Positions 32,246 through 43,390 of a stretch of DNA of 64,000 bases are shown here, piece by piece. Source of the DNA: Larix kaempferi. Lineage: Eukaryota > Streptophyta > Pinopsida > Pinales > Pinaceae. The position numbers were made by a program, and so were the translations under genes. Under the pieces are notes generated by a model. It worked only from the letters and a program-made list of their open reading frames with translations, searched no databases and was not told the origin of the DNA. The stretch is from contig BSBM01000423.1 in assembly GCA_027924585.1 (NCBI GenBank), positions 4,191,501 to 4,255,500 on the forward strand, given 5' to 3'. Within the stretch, counting starts at the first letter, position 1. The number at the start of each line of letters is the position of its first letter.

Positions 32246-33061
32246 CTAAAAAAACACCATATAAAAAAATCTAGCAAAATATTGAGAAACCTCATCGTTC
32301 CATGAAAACCGACCATAGGCTGCAAGGAACCGATCATATAGTAGATGTGCAAGTTCAAAGTGCTTGAAATATTGCACTTTCAACGTTTCTCGCTTTAGAC
32401 CTTCTTTGAAGTTAAACATTGATTTGGCCTATTCTTTTGTTACGCTCTCCTTCACAACAACCCACTTGTATGGACCCATACTTGACTCCTTCGTCTTCGC
32501 ATCAAATCAACAAAACCATTTCTAGTTGGTCCGAGATTCTCATATGCCCAAATGAATTTTTGCAAAGATCCCAAAACAATCTCCAAACTTTGTTTACTCT
32601 TTGGAGGGAGATCCATAGTAGATAAATATTTTTCCAACTTGTCGTAGTGGGATCTAGAAATTTCAAGATTCATTTGATGAACACCAGTTTCCCATGGAAT
32701 CTCCTCAGCTAAATCAGATGAATACGTTGTAATGGGTGTACAACCCTCTGTTAGTTCAACATATTGCATCCTGGGTCGACCATCGTCACCATGTGTAGAA
32801 TTATGAGCCTCTTGGGAACCTTGCTGTGCACCCTCATCCGTCTCCCTTGCTCACTCTTCCTCCCTCTTTGTACAATTACAACCATCTTCTGAACCATGCT
32901 CTGCTTCAAATAAAACGAAGTTATGTGTAAACATGTAAAAACTTTGCGTACACAAAAAAACAATTTGTGTACATATATTAAAAGATTGATGTTCATACCA
33001 ACAGAAGGTTGAGATCGACGTTCTCCCACAGAAGATAAAGGGGAATCATTTGTACCCCTAT

Positions 33062-33663
33062 TGTTAATATTTAATATGCCAAGACAGAAAATAGCAGCAT
33101 TACATTCCATTTCACAATAATAGCATATACAGGATCACTGAAGAAACAACAAGCATAGCATAAACACAAGAGACACAGATTTATCCTGGGAGAGCCTCAT
33201 GGGGTAGAAAACCCAGTAAAGCTTCCTCAATATAGATGACTAGCAATATACAAAGATGCAAACCAAAGATATGATCTCCTCCTCCACCATAGCAGACCTC
33301 TCCTCCACAAGTGTGCCTCTCTCTCAAGTGTGTGTGTCAAATGAGGAACACACCTCCTCTATTTATACACTACTTTGACATATCTTTTACACAAGTACAC
33401 GTAGGCTCGTATTTAACCAATGGGTTAAATACCCCACTACAACTGATTGGGCCGACCCCTCTAGGGTGGTCTAATAACCTTTTGACCCACATGACACATA
33501 CAGGGCTGACCCCCACTAGGGAAGTCTAATAACCCGAGTTACCACATTCCGACGGAGGAATAATCATCTCCGGATATACAATAAGATCTTCACGGAGGAA
33601 TGAAACATCTCCGAAATAATAAAGTACAAATATAATATTATTTGAAGTTACAATATCTCAACA
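33062..33663 (-). repeat. 3' LTR of copia D
   Basis: 602 bp. In element orientation it starts TGTTGAGATATTGTAACTTC and ends AATATTAACA. It shares the GGGTTATTAGACCACCC-type segment with LTRs of copias B and C, so these are diverged relatives. Confidence 0.93.
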
Positions 33664-33879
33664 CTCCCCCTTAATGAGAAGGATATTATAACAGCATCTG
33701 CACGAGCAAGGAGTCATCAACATCATACATGATACATCTATAAATCATTGGAAGCTTTCTCAACATCATCAGTAACTCAAGCAGTTACTGGAACATCTTC
33801 AATACTGGAACATCAACATCTTCAGTACTGAGTCTTTATCTTCTGCAGCACTCGAATAACTACAGCAACATCAACATCT

Positions 33880-34265
33880 GGATCCTCATGATCATCAGCA
33901 TCATCATCTCACGATCATCAGCATCGTCATCACACGATCATCAGCATCGTCATCAGCATCACGATCATCAGCATCGTCATCAGATGATCATCAGCATCAT
34001 CATCACACAATCATCAACATCGTCATCACACAATCATCAACATCATCATCACACGATCATCAGCATCGTCATCACACGATCATCAGCATCGGCATCACAC
34101 GATCAGCAGCATCATCATCTAGATCATCACGATCAGCAGCATCGTCATCTGGATCATCACGATCAGCAGCATCGTCATCTAGATCATCACGATCAACAAC
34201 ATCGTCATCTAGATCATCATGATCAACAACATCGTCATCTAGATCATCACGATAAACAACATCAT
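33880..34265 (-). repeat. Copia D GATGATC-type microsatellite array
   Basis: Plus strand shows CATCATCACACGATCATCAGCATCGT repeats followed by CATCACGATCAGCAGCATCGTCATCTAGAT units (~27-30 bp). Copias B and C have only a short GACGATGATGATGAC tract at the same place before the polypurine tract (~9625 and ~24980); in D it is greatly expanded. Confidence 0.8.
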
Positions 34266-34520
34266 CAATACAAGTATAAATATCATTAATACAAGTATCC
34301 TCATCAATACAAGTATACACATCATCAATACAAGTATCCTCATCAATACAAGTATACACATCATCAACACAAGTATCCTCATCAATACAAGTATACACAT
34401 CATCAATACAAGTATCCTCATCAATACAAGTATACACATCATCAATACAAGTATCCTCATCAATACAAGTATACACATCATCAATACAAGTATCCTCATC
34501 AATACAAGTATACACAATAG
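34266..34520 (-). repeat. Copia D 39-bp tandem array
   Basis: About six copies of a 39-bp unit, itself two ~20-bp halves (ATCAATACAAGTATCCTC and ATCAATACAAGTATACAC). The 39-bp period keeps frames open on the minus strand; this is a repeat effect. Confidence 0.9.
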
Positions 34521-34544
34521 TAGCATACCCTGCAACACATAAGA

Positions 34545-35335
34545 TCCAATTACGGGATGATCAATCCCTCTCACTTTAGGACATAGGTCCAAGGATGATA
34601 CAATCCTGATCCGCTTACGGGATGATCAGTCCCTCTCGGTCTAAGACAACTCTCATGTCTATGGATGATGCAATCCAGATCAACTTACAGGATGATAAAT
34701 CCTTATCACTTTAAGACACCTCACCATGTCTAGGGACAAGGCAATCCCAATCTATTTACAGGATGATTAGTCCACTCAATCTCATTTAGGACTATCCTTC
34801 CTTTCGAAATTACTGGATTTACTGTCCAAGGATGATTTAATCCATTCGATTCATTTAGGACTATCCTTCCTTTCGGAATTACTGGATTTACTGTCCAAGG
34901 ATGATTTAATCCACTCAATTTATTTAGGACTATCCTTCCTTTCGAAATTACTGGATTTACTGTCCAAGGATGATTTAATCCACAACCGTACATTTAGGAC
35001 CTACGTCCAAGGATGACTTAATCCTCAACCGTACATTTAGGACCTACGTCCAAGGATGACTTAATCCTCAACTGTACGTTTAGGACCTACGTCCAAGGAT
35101 GACTTAATCCTCAACCGTACATTTAGGACCTACATCCAAGGATGACTTAATCCTCAACCGTACATTTAGGACCTACGTCCAAGGATGACTTAATCCTCAA
35201 CCGTACATTTAGGACCTACATCCAAGGATGACTTAATCCTCAACCGTACATTTAGGACCTATGTCCAAGGATGACTTAATCCTCAACCGTACATTTAGGA
35301 CTACGTCCAAGGATGACTTAATCCTCAACCGTCCA
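34545..35335 (-). repeat. Copia D 43-bp and related tandem array (CCAAGGATGA units)
   Basis: From 34985 to 35335 about eight units of 43 bp (AGGACCTACGTCCAAGGATG plus ACTTAATCCTCAACCGTACATTT). To the left (34545-34985) longer ~70-bp units with ATTACTGGATTTACTGTCCA occur. Each unit holds a small inverted repeat (GGAC...GTCC, and AGGAT...ATCCT). Confidence 0.88.
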
Positions 35336-35950
35336 CCAAGGACTTCATTCTCGAAGACATACGTCTACGGCTCTTCTTTAGGACTGAATTCCAGGGATGA
35401 TCCAATCCCTTCACATGTTCACCAAAAAATTCATTCTCGAAGACATACGTCTACGGCTCTTCTTTAGGACTGAAGTCCAGGGATGATCCAATCCCCTCAC
35501 ATGTTCACCAAGAACTTCATTCTCGAAGACATACGTCTACGGCTCTCTTGAGGATGATGCAATCCTATCATGTCCACCAAGGACTTCATTCTCGAAGACA
35601 TATGTCTACGACTCTTCTTTAGGACTGAAGTCCAGGGATGATCCAATCCCCTCACATGTTCACCAAGAACTTCATTCTCGAAGACATACGTCTATGGCTC
35701 TCTTGAGGATGATGCAATCCTATCATATCCACCAAGGACTTCATTCTCGAATACATATGTCTACGGATCTTCTTTAGGACTGAAGTCCAGGGATGATCCA
35801 ATCCCCTCACATGTTCACCAAGAACTTCATTCTCGAAGACATACGTCTACAGCTCTCTTGAGGATGATGCAATCCTATCATGTCCACCAAGGACTTCATT
35901 CTCGAAGACATACATCTACGGCTCTCTTTAGAACATATGTTCAAGGATGA
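35336..35950 (-). repeat. Copia D long-period array (TTCATTCTCGAAGACATACG units)
   Basis: Eight copies of ACTTCATTCTCGAAGACATACGTCTACGGCTCT alternate with two kinds of spacer (TTAGGACTGAAGTCCAGGGATGATCC..., and TGAGGATGATGCAATCCTATCAT...), giving a higher-order period near 190 bp. AGACATACGTCT is palindromic except for one base pair. Confidence 0.85.
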
Positions 35951-36550
35951 TGCAATCCCCTTGTCACCTTTGACCCTATCTAAGGACCATCCACCAACCT
36001 CTCTGTCGTCATCACCAATATAGGTATCCTCATCATCGACCTCACTGTCGATACATGCAATCTCATCATGAGTTATCACATCACTCCCCCTTTCGAGGAG
36101 GATCCTTCTGAACTATATTAAGTTTGTCTTAGAAAAATTTACTTGAGGTAGAGGTTTGGTTAGTACATTGGATCGGTAGAGGTTTGGTTAGTACATTGTT
36201 ACAAATTAAAACTTTTGGTTCCTTTCTACACCATATCGTCTGTGTATAGAAACAATATTCAACCTTGTAGCAAAGGTTGATATCCTCATCACCCATGGTG
36301 ATCATTAAGCTCATCAATTGATTATCGATCCTGGGTACCCATACAGAACCTGATTCACACTTCTTCTTTAATTACACCATTAAGAGAATGGTCTTATCTA
36401 GCCACTTGGAGCAAACATCTTATCATGATTCTCTTCCTCTTTCTAAGAGAATTTTCTAGCCGCAAGCCTTCTATAGTGTGTTTGATTTGTAAATCCTTTT
36501 GTTTGAACATCCATTGCTTGTTCAGTGTTCATCATTCATCATGATCTTTC

Positions 36551-36962
36551 CTACAAATCAAAATTAAGTACATGATTAGTAATAATTCATAATCATCAAA
36601 CCATATTGACATGATAACCTATTATGCATACAGATATCATTTACATAGGTATGTAACTATTTTGACCAATACTTTGGCACAACACTTTTCCATATCCTGT
36701 ATGCATACAGTGGCTATCTAGATGCCTTCCATCTCTACCAGAACATACTATTGAGAGTGTGCACAGCTCTCAGCATGTCAACAAAGAGGTTTCATTCTAG
36801 ACAAGCAACAATGGAATGTTTGTCCAACTTACCAATCATATGCATATTAGTAGTATATTGTTCAATGCTCTATGAATGTTTACACTCAGCATGATATATT
36901 CTAGGAATACAAATATGCATACAAGCAATATCATTTACTATTTCAAATAACAACTCAAATAC
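36551..36962 (-). other. GT...AG-bounded conserved block in copia D
   Basis: On the minus strand this 412-bp block starts GTATTTGAGTTG and ends TTTGTAG before GAAAGATC. Order and many segments match copias B and C (for example AGAATGAAACCTCTTTG and GGAAGGCATCTAGA). Confidence 0.5.
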
Positions 36963-37779
36963 TTATCTTTTATGTTTGTGTGGTTGCCTCCCGCTTGATC
37001 TTCTATATGTCTTTTGAACTTGTATTCATTCTGTACCACTGTCCATGCTCAAGTGTGCACTCATGATCTCATACACAAACATACGTTCATTAGTATATTC
37101 TCCAAACATTCTAATTCTAAATAATCTTGAATATGTATAGTCATGATCATTAGTATTCAGGGTTTCAAGAAGTCTTCTTTTACTCATGCATATTCTTGTT
37201 TGATCATAGTACTCTTCTGGTTAATTAAATCATCAAGACAAGAGACATAATATGCATAAACCCTTGATTACTAACTTTATGAATAAGCATAACCAATCAT
37301 ACCAAGTATACTTATATAAGGGATCCTAACACAAGGTAAGATTCTAACTTGACATAAGAAAACATATCTGGATTAGTTATGTACAACATACCTAAACAAT
37401 CTCTTCAATGATTTAGAGATCCCGAGCTAGAACCTGTATGTCTTATAGGTTAAGCATAATATAACAAAGTCATACATACCTCGTAAGTAGAACAAATATT
37501 ATGGATGAGTCTTTGTCTTCATGTTGTCATGGTCATGTAACTTGATTTGTATTTTGTGATGTACCTGTATCTTGTTAGCAGACAACATCAACCTCACACA
37601 ACACTATAATGCATTAGTACAATCATATAGCCCTAATCAATGAATGTCTTTGATCATTCACATGCATTCATACTGTTACTAGGGTGATAAGACAATTCTT
37701 ACAATAATGAAGATTGTACTAATAAATAATATGAAGACAAACACATTATGAACTTAATCAAGAATCATATTTCAAGACA

Positions 37780-37870
37780 TACCTGAACCTCCTTAAGTCA
37801 TACCTGTCGAGACTTGTTGTAGTCTTCTTATGTAAGGCCTTAGCCTCAACTCCCCCTGAAACTTGATTTG
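37780..37870 (-). pseudogene. Copia D gag remnant
   Basis: Minus-strand translation VEAKALHKKTTTSLDRYDL matches copia B DEAKALHKKITRNIDRYDL and, more distantly, copia C gag. Nothing of the rest of gag remains. Confidence 0.65.
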
Positions 37871-39022
37871 GAGATTGATTAGGGCTTGCTAGAGAAACCC
37901 TAAAAATTCAATCTTTGACTTTCATGCTTCTGAATGGATGGAAGGATGTGTCTTGCTGAGCTGATCAAACTAGCATACTTCACTTTTGAAATCTCCAAAA
38001 TTTTACCCCTCAAAATTGCCTTCGAAACTTCTGGATCTTCTGGACAGGAACCCGAACTAGGGTTTGATGAAGCCCACCCTTTTGCTCAATCAAAAGGTTT
38101 GATCCAAGGCTCTAAACTCTTATTTTTCTAAGGAGCTTCCAGCCATGGATTCCGATTCCAAAAATTCTAACCTTCTCCAAAACCCTAAATTCCGAAAGCC
38201 ATGAATAAAGGTGCTCCAAAAATAATTCTGTTTTGACAGAAATATGCACCTGATTGTTTCTGCTATAACTCTGAAATTTTTGCTCCACAAGGTCTGAACA
38301 CTTTTTATACAGTAGCCTGACCTGTCGTCTTTCCATCCTGACAGGTCTGACCTCAATTTGATTTTCTAAGAGAGAGTTATGCCAAGTGTCGTAACGTGAC
38401 CTGTTTATGGGATAAAACAGGAGAGCGAACTTGTATGGAATGCCACGTGTCACTATTTGACCTTCGGCCTCTGAAAAAAATTTCTAAGATATCTCGCCCT
38501 GTTATCTTTCTATCCTGATAGGTCTGACCTCAATTGGACTTTCTAAGAGAGTGTTATGCCAAGTGTTGCAACATGACCTGTTTATGGGATAAAACAGGAG
38601 AGTGAACTTGTACGGCGTTCCATGTGTCACTGGTTCACCTTCGGCCTCTGAACAAGTTTCCTGAGATAGTACAGTCTGTGTACTACCTGCCACTTTTTAC
38701 GAAATTTCATTTGGAGCTTCCTAGCCCAAGTTATTACCTTTTTTCCAAGGTTACCTGATTTTGACTGAGATCTGGAAGAGGTAGAAACCCTAGCTTGTAC
38801 TGATCATAAATCATAAAGTACAACGAATATGAGGGTGTAATTTGGACACAAGGTACCTGGGGATGTTATCTACGACCTGTAAACTTTTCAGACCCTGAAA
38901 ATTTGCATAAATGGATTTATAGCGAAAGTTCCACTATGACTGGTTTTTGCTATGTAAAACCCTAACCTTCAAATTGTCGTAAGTGCCATACCTTGCCTTC
39001 CTTCAGGTTAGCTCTGATACCA

Positions 39023-39624
39023 TGTTAATATTTAATATGCTAATATAGAAAATAGCAGCATTACATTCCATTTCACAATAATAGCATATACAGGATCACT
39101 GAAGAAACAACAAGCATAGCATAAACACAAGAGACACAGATTTATCCTGGGAAACCCTCATGGGGTAGAAAACCCAGTAAAGCTTCCTCAATATAGATGA
39201 CCAGCAATATACAAAGATGCAAACCAAAGATATGATCTCCTCCCCCACCATAGCAGACCTCTCCTCCACAAGTGTGCCTCTCTCTCAAGTGTGTGTGTCA
39301 AATGAGGAACACACCTCCTCTATTTATACACTACTTTGACATATCTTTTACACAAGTACACGTAGGCTCGTATTTAACCAATGGGTTAAATACCCCACTA
39401 CAACTGACTGGCCCGACCCCTCTAGGGTGGTCTAATAACCCTTTGACCCACATGACACATACAGGGCCGACCCCCACTACGGAAGTCTAATAACCTGAGT
39501 TACCACATTCCGACGGAGGAATAATCATCTCCGGATATACAATAAGATCTTCACGGAGGAATGAAACATCTCCGGAATAATAAAGTACAAATATAATATT
39601 CTTTGAAGTTACAATATCTCAAAA
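39023..39624 (-). repeat. 5' LTR of copia D
   Basis: 602 bp, nearly identical to 33062-33663. The outer terminus reads CTCAAAA instead of CTCAACA, but the following CCTAT TSD fixes the boundary. Confidence 0.92.
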
Positions 39625-39785
39625 CCTATCGCCTCACCGATGATCTAATGAATGTGAACTATACAATAAACTTGAATCTCGAGGGGAAGTCGACAACCTT
39701 CGATTATCAATTGAAACACCAACTCCAGAAGAAAGTGAAGACATCCTACGCTTTCGCCTTGAAGACTCCTCTCTTTCCATTTGGT

Positions 39786-40250
39786 ATAATGTCTACACTT
39801 ACACAAATATCAACTCATTAGATATTTAAATTCTACATGTTAATTCTACAAATTCTAAGACCTAGCTGCTAAAGAGACTAAGTTATTTAATAAGGACCTA
39901 GATTTACCTAATATCATCTAATAGTTCTTAAAAAGAGTATATAGCTAATATTGTTGGATGTGTGAAGAATTAATGTACCAATCTTTTAAGTGTTTTTTTA
40001 TGTTTAAAATGAATGGAACCAATATAGTTAAATACTAAGTGAAGGGTTCATTTCTTTATGTCAAATAATCAGTTCATGAACCTGTTAACTTTTAATTTAA
40101 ATCTTAAATTAATAACTTAATTCATATTTTAATACTTTAAACATAAATTATATCTACAAATATTTTCATTATTCCATAGAATCATAAAAAATTGACAACT
40201 CAGGGTATTATGTTTCGAGTTTTCCATGTTTCCCAAATTTGCCATGTTCC
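39786..40250. other. DT right part, AT-rich stretch without a gene
   Basis: Upstream (in minus orientation) of the second DT gene. It would contain the promoter of that gene; no clear signal can be assigned. Confidence 0.4.
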
Positions 40251-40389
40251 ATGATGGTCTTGAGTTTCAGCCTGATAACGTGGACAATTCTTGGTATTAT
40301 GTTCCCCGAGTTTGCCATGTTGCAACCAAAGAAAAACATAATACCAAGAATGGTCACCTTTACAAGGCTAAAACTCAAGACCATTGTTT
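40251..40389. repeat. Hairpin with ~50-bp imperfect arms
   Basis: The left arm begins GATGGTCTTGAGTTTCAGCC and ends ATTCTTGGTATTATG; the right arm is its complement (CATAATACCAAGAAT ... AAACTCAAGACCATT). The loop is ~35 bp. Arms are roughly 85 percent complementary. It could be a miRNA-like foldback or a small MITE; no TSD was seen. Confidence 0.75.
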
Positions 40390-40461
40390 TCCATCAATTA
40401 GATTCTCAATTCAAAATGCACAATCATAAGGCATGAAATTCTCAAAAGAGTGTCAACTTAG

Positions 40462-40643
40462 AGTGAACTCAATACTAGGTGTACGACTATCATTGGATCA
40501 CTATTAATGTGCAAAAATTATTAGTGTCTCATGTTTCCATAAATCTGTGGCATGAACTCAATACTAGGTGGACTAAAATCATTGCATCATTATTAATGTA
40601 GAAAAATTATTAATGAGTCATGTTTCCACATATATGTGGCATA
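40462..40643. repeat. ~92-bp tandem duplication
   Basis: Two copies of a block beginning GAACTCAATACTAGGTG and ending GTGGCAT, with TGTTTCCA[TC]A and AAAATTATTA in each copy; about 80 percent similar. Confidence 0.8.
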
Positions 40644-40904
40644 ATACTCTAAAGTTTTGATATCAACACCTCCTAACAAGGATTCCCTAAATACATAAGA
40701 ATAATGTGTACACATGACATTCTTAAAACATGTTGTTTGGTGCATAATACAATTGACTTTGCTGCTTTTGAAGGCCAAGGTTTTTTACAAGTTTTCTGTG
40801 TTGTAGCTTTAGTTCTTTCTTATTACGTCTAAAGTAAAGTTTAGTCTTGTCTATAGCTATGCATGAGCATGGTTTATAATATTTAACTAATATATTGATC
40901 TATG

Positions 40905-41215
40905 AAATCTGTCCATAGGGACAGAGTTCATTAACTCTGTCCATGGACAGAGTTCAGAGTTTATTAACTCTGTCCATGTGGGTAGAGTTCAACCGAAAAG
41001 GGAAACCTATACATAAAGAAAAAAAATACCATTTGCAAATAGAATTTCAAAACTACTTTTATTTTTCCTTCTTATCACATAAGCAAAACCAATAGTTTTA
41101 CAAGTTTAACCAACTCAATCCTATTTATATTTATCTTTTTGTTCATATAAAAAAAATTAAAATCTATCCAATTAGACAAAGTTCATGAACTCTGTCCACA
41201 TGGATAGAGTTGTTT
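40905..41215. repeat. AACTCTGTCCA inverted and direct repeats
   Basis: At least six copies of AACTCTGTCCA[TC] or its complement. At 40933-40954 two copies form a perfect 22-nt palindrome centred on CCATGG. Further copies at about 40906, 40966 and 41190. It is located inside the right part of DT. Confidence 0.8.
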
Positions 41216-41716
41216 TGTTCTTACTTACTTCTCACGGGGACATGTATTTCGCGTTTTCTCTTTTTCTTAATAAAAACAATTCCAAAATTACAGAAACAAA
41301 GATATCATTTCAACATACTTGGTTTTTATGTTTTACTGCTGAAAGCCAACACCAAACCGAACTCAATCAAGGAAGACGAATGACCCCGAGCACTGAAAAA
41401 GCAAATGACACCTGCAAGCAAACGATGCAACATTCATATAAAATTTTACCAAAAGAAAAAATAAAAATACCTCATACACCACACAACGAATAGTCCACAA
41501 GCTCTCTAATGCGAACATCCACCAACGACCACTCAACATACCAACACTCCAACAACGAATAGTTGCACTAACAAATGTCCGCCTACGAACAGACACAACA
41601 CCCAACAATGTGGCTAAGTCCAAAATGCACAAACGCAACAACATGGCTAAGTCCACTCCAAAATGTACAGATACAGCAAGGTGGCGAAGAAGCTAGATGA
41701 AAGGAGGGGGAGATGA

Positions 41717-41885
41717 CGAGGGTGGTGAGGATGAGTCCAGCAGTGGACCACCAACAAAAAATGGAGGATGGTGAACAAAGGGTGGCGAGGACGAGTCCAA
41801 CAGCGGATCACCAACAGAAACTGGAGGATGGCGAACAAAGGGTGGCGAGGACGAGTCCAGTAGTGGCAAACAAAGGGTGGCATGG
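41717..41885. repeat. ~66-bp tandem repeats, GC-richer
   Basis: Nearly three copies of a unit with GGTGGCGAGGACGAGTCCA and GGATCACCAACAGAAACTGGAGGATGG. Frames open on both strands across it (for example a proline/serine-rich minus-strand one) follow from the 66-bp period. Confidence 0.85.
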
Positions 41886-42038
41886 ACGGTTCTAGCCAGG
41901 AAGACGTGGCTGAGTGGCCGGAGAGGTGGCGGGACGGGTGGCATCAGCAGGCCCTTCAGTGGGTCTCACAACAAGATCCAAAACTCCCACAGCAAAAATG
42001 ATAGAGACGGGCCGCAACTGAGCTTTTATGCAAAAAAC

Positions 42039-42221
42039 TTATTCGTCTGAATAATTATTCGGCAGAATAATTTATTCGGCCGAATAAATAAAAAACACCG
42101 TGTATTTTTCCTGTCGACTACACCTCGCACACAAATCGAGGTCTCCGTTATTTCTAACGATGAACCATTAAATGTTATTCGATTTATTCGGTCGAATAAA
42201 TTTCGTTATTCGGCCGAGTAA
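42039..42221. repeat. Right subterminal palindrome array of DT
   Basis: Five 16-nt copies: 42039-42054, 42055-42070, 42072-42087 (perfect TTATTCGGCCGAATAA), 42184-42199 and 42206-42221. The first three abut head to tail with at most one extra base. They match the left array (14294-14447) at most positions, the strongest evidence that both flanks belong to one element. Confidence 0.78.
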
Positions 42222-42444
42222 GTTCCGCTATGTCTCTTACACACACGATTCTCACGGAAGTGTTACCCAACTTCACATTTTCAGCCATGGTGCTTGGTTT
42301 CAAATGTTTATCAACATATAAAGGTTATCAAAGCCTAGTAGGGATGGTTTATCTCCAATATTGATTTTTTTTGCAGGATTTTGAGAATTTTTTCAGCATA
42401 ACAATAGCAGTAGTTTAAGTTTGTATTTGCTCTAGCAATTACAC

Positions 42445-43390
42445 ATGGAGAATTCAAATGCTCCTTTGTCTCCAAGAATCCTGACACCCTTCAATTATAT
42501 TGATTGGAGATATGATATTCAGATTGTGTTGAGCAACAATATTCTACATAGGGTCACAATGGGAAAGGAGTTTTAAACTCAGGCAGTTGTTGAGAAAGAA
42601 AAGTACCCGAACAAGTTAGATGAGGCTTTTGGTTTTATGTGTATTCACATCTCCGGATATTTTCTCTTGCATCTTGATGGATTAAAAACACCAAGGACGG
42701 CTTGGTAGAAGCTTGAAACTCTCTTTGGAAAGAAAGAAGATCTAAGAGGCCAGGTTTTGGAGAATGAATTAATTGCTCTTCAACCCAGCAATTTTGAATC
42801 TATACATTAGTTCTTTTCAAATTTCAAGTTCTTTTCTATGCAGTGCAAACAATGTGGAATTGAAAAGAAGGATGAACAACTAGTGCTATCCATCCTAAGA
42901 AATCCTGGTACAGAATTTTCAATATTTGTGTCTTCCTTTCAACATGGGAGATTGTCAATACCTAATTGGAAAATTCATTCTTTAGATGCATTCACTGAAT
43001 CCCTCATGCAAGATCAAGACAAAGTGATTCAAATGGGATCCATGCAAACCTCCAAGAATCAGGTTCTTATGGTTGGAGAGACAAAAAGTGCGAATGAAAA
43101 AGGGAAGCAGAAAAGAAAGGACAAGAATCAATTTGAATCCAAGCCAAAGGAGAAGCATAATCCATCAGAAGGAGCCTTCAGTTCCAAGAAGGATAAGCAA
43201 AAGAGGTTTGAGAAGACCAAGTGTACTTAGTGCAAGAAAGGAAACCATCCAAAGAGTTCATGCATGAAAACGAAGATAGATAAAATGACCAACATTCTTG
43301 AACAACACAACATTGCCCTCCTAGAAGGCATAAGGGAGACTGATTCCGGAATTGATACAGATGATCATGAGAGATTCCAGCACTGAAGGC
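42445..43390 (+). pseudogene. Copia E gag (broken)
   Basis: Starts MENSNAPLSPRILTPFNYID, a typical copia gag opening with the FNY.DW motif. Internal stops occur near 42573, 42706 and 42810. From 42838 the frame is open through SILRNPGTEFSIFVSSFQ, then a Lys-rich region. The zinc knuckle near 43218-43265 reads C-T-stop-C-KKGNHPKSSC, with a TAG inside. Copia A retains a related, differently damaged knuckle. Confidence 0.82.

Larger units (their letters stand above)
33062..39624 (-). mobile_element. Copia D, minus-strand non-autonomous Ty1/copia element
   Basis: LTRs at 33062-33663 (3') and 39023-39624 (5'); TSD CCTAT at 33057-33061 and 39625-39629. The primer site complement GCTCTGATACCA (39012-39022 region) abuts the 5' LTR, and the polypurine tract complement CTCCCCCTTAA (33664-33674) abuts the 3' LTR. 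It is inserted in the first exon of the DT second gene. Inside: leader duplication, a ~35-codon gag remnant, spacer, GT...AG block and very long tandem arrays, but no protease, RT or RNase H. It depends on another element for mobility, probably the copia B/C family. Confidence 0.92.
30986..39780 (-). pseudogene. DT second gene: multi-exon minus-strand ORF of unknown function
   Basis: Exons deduced from open segments bounded by AG and GT on the minus strand: 39780-39630 joined (after removing copia D) to 33061-32999; 32900-32291; 32245-31854; 31712-31644; 31531-31490; 31387-31343; 31220-31139; 31024-30986. The first codons read MEREESSRRKRRMSSLSS, a basic Ser/Arg-rich N-terminus. The second exon has MNLEISRSHYDKLEKYL and LEIVLGSLQKFIWAYENLG. 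Two frame breaks (a TGA near 32850 and a shift near 32460) show it is dead. Convergence with the transposase suggests an accessory transposition protein; no domain is recognised. Confidence 0.5.
13396..42300 (+). mobile_element. DT: large DNA transposon with DDE transposase and convergent second ORF
   Basis: The limits are approximate; I could not find terminal inverted repeats or a TSD by eye. The content is coherent after removing three guests: a plus-strand transposase (15401-29013), a convergent minus-strand multi-exon ORF (39780-30986), minisatellite-like arrays, and clusters of the same 16-nt palindrome near both ends (14294-14447 and 42039-42221). Two genes plus subterminal binding-site-like arrays resemble the layout of CACTA/En-Spm, but the transposase is not of that type. 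DT sits in the leader of copia E. Confidence 0.6.

Noticed and set aside
34072-34592. Minus-strand frames of 147 and 117 codons with CIDEDTCIDDVYT or MRILVLMMCILVL repeats
   Set aside because: They are translations of the 39-bp array in two frames; simple repeats in a non-coding part of copia D.
33880-35950. Possible CRISPR-like array (regular 43-bp units)
   Set aside because: Units are contiguous without unique spacers, and the sequence lies inside a plant retrotransposon.
41647-41944. Proline/serine-rich minus-strand frames as a host protein exon
   Set aside because: They follow the 66-bp tandem repeat, and the plus strand is equally open; no splice or start context.
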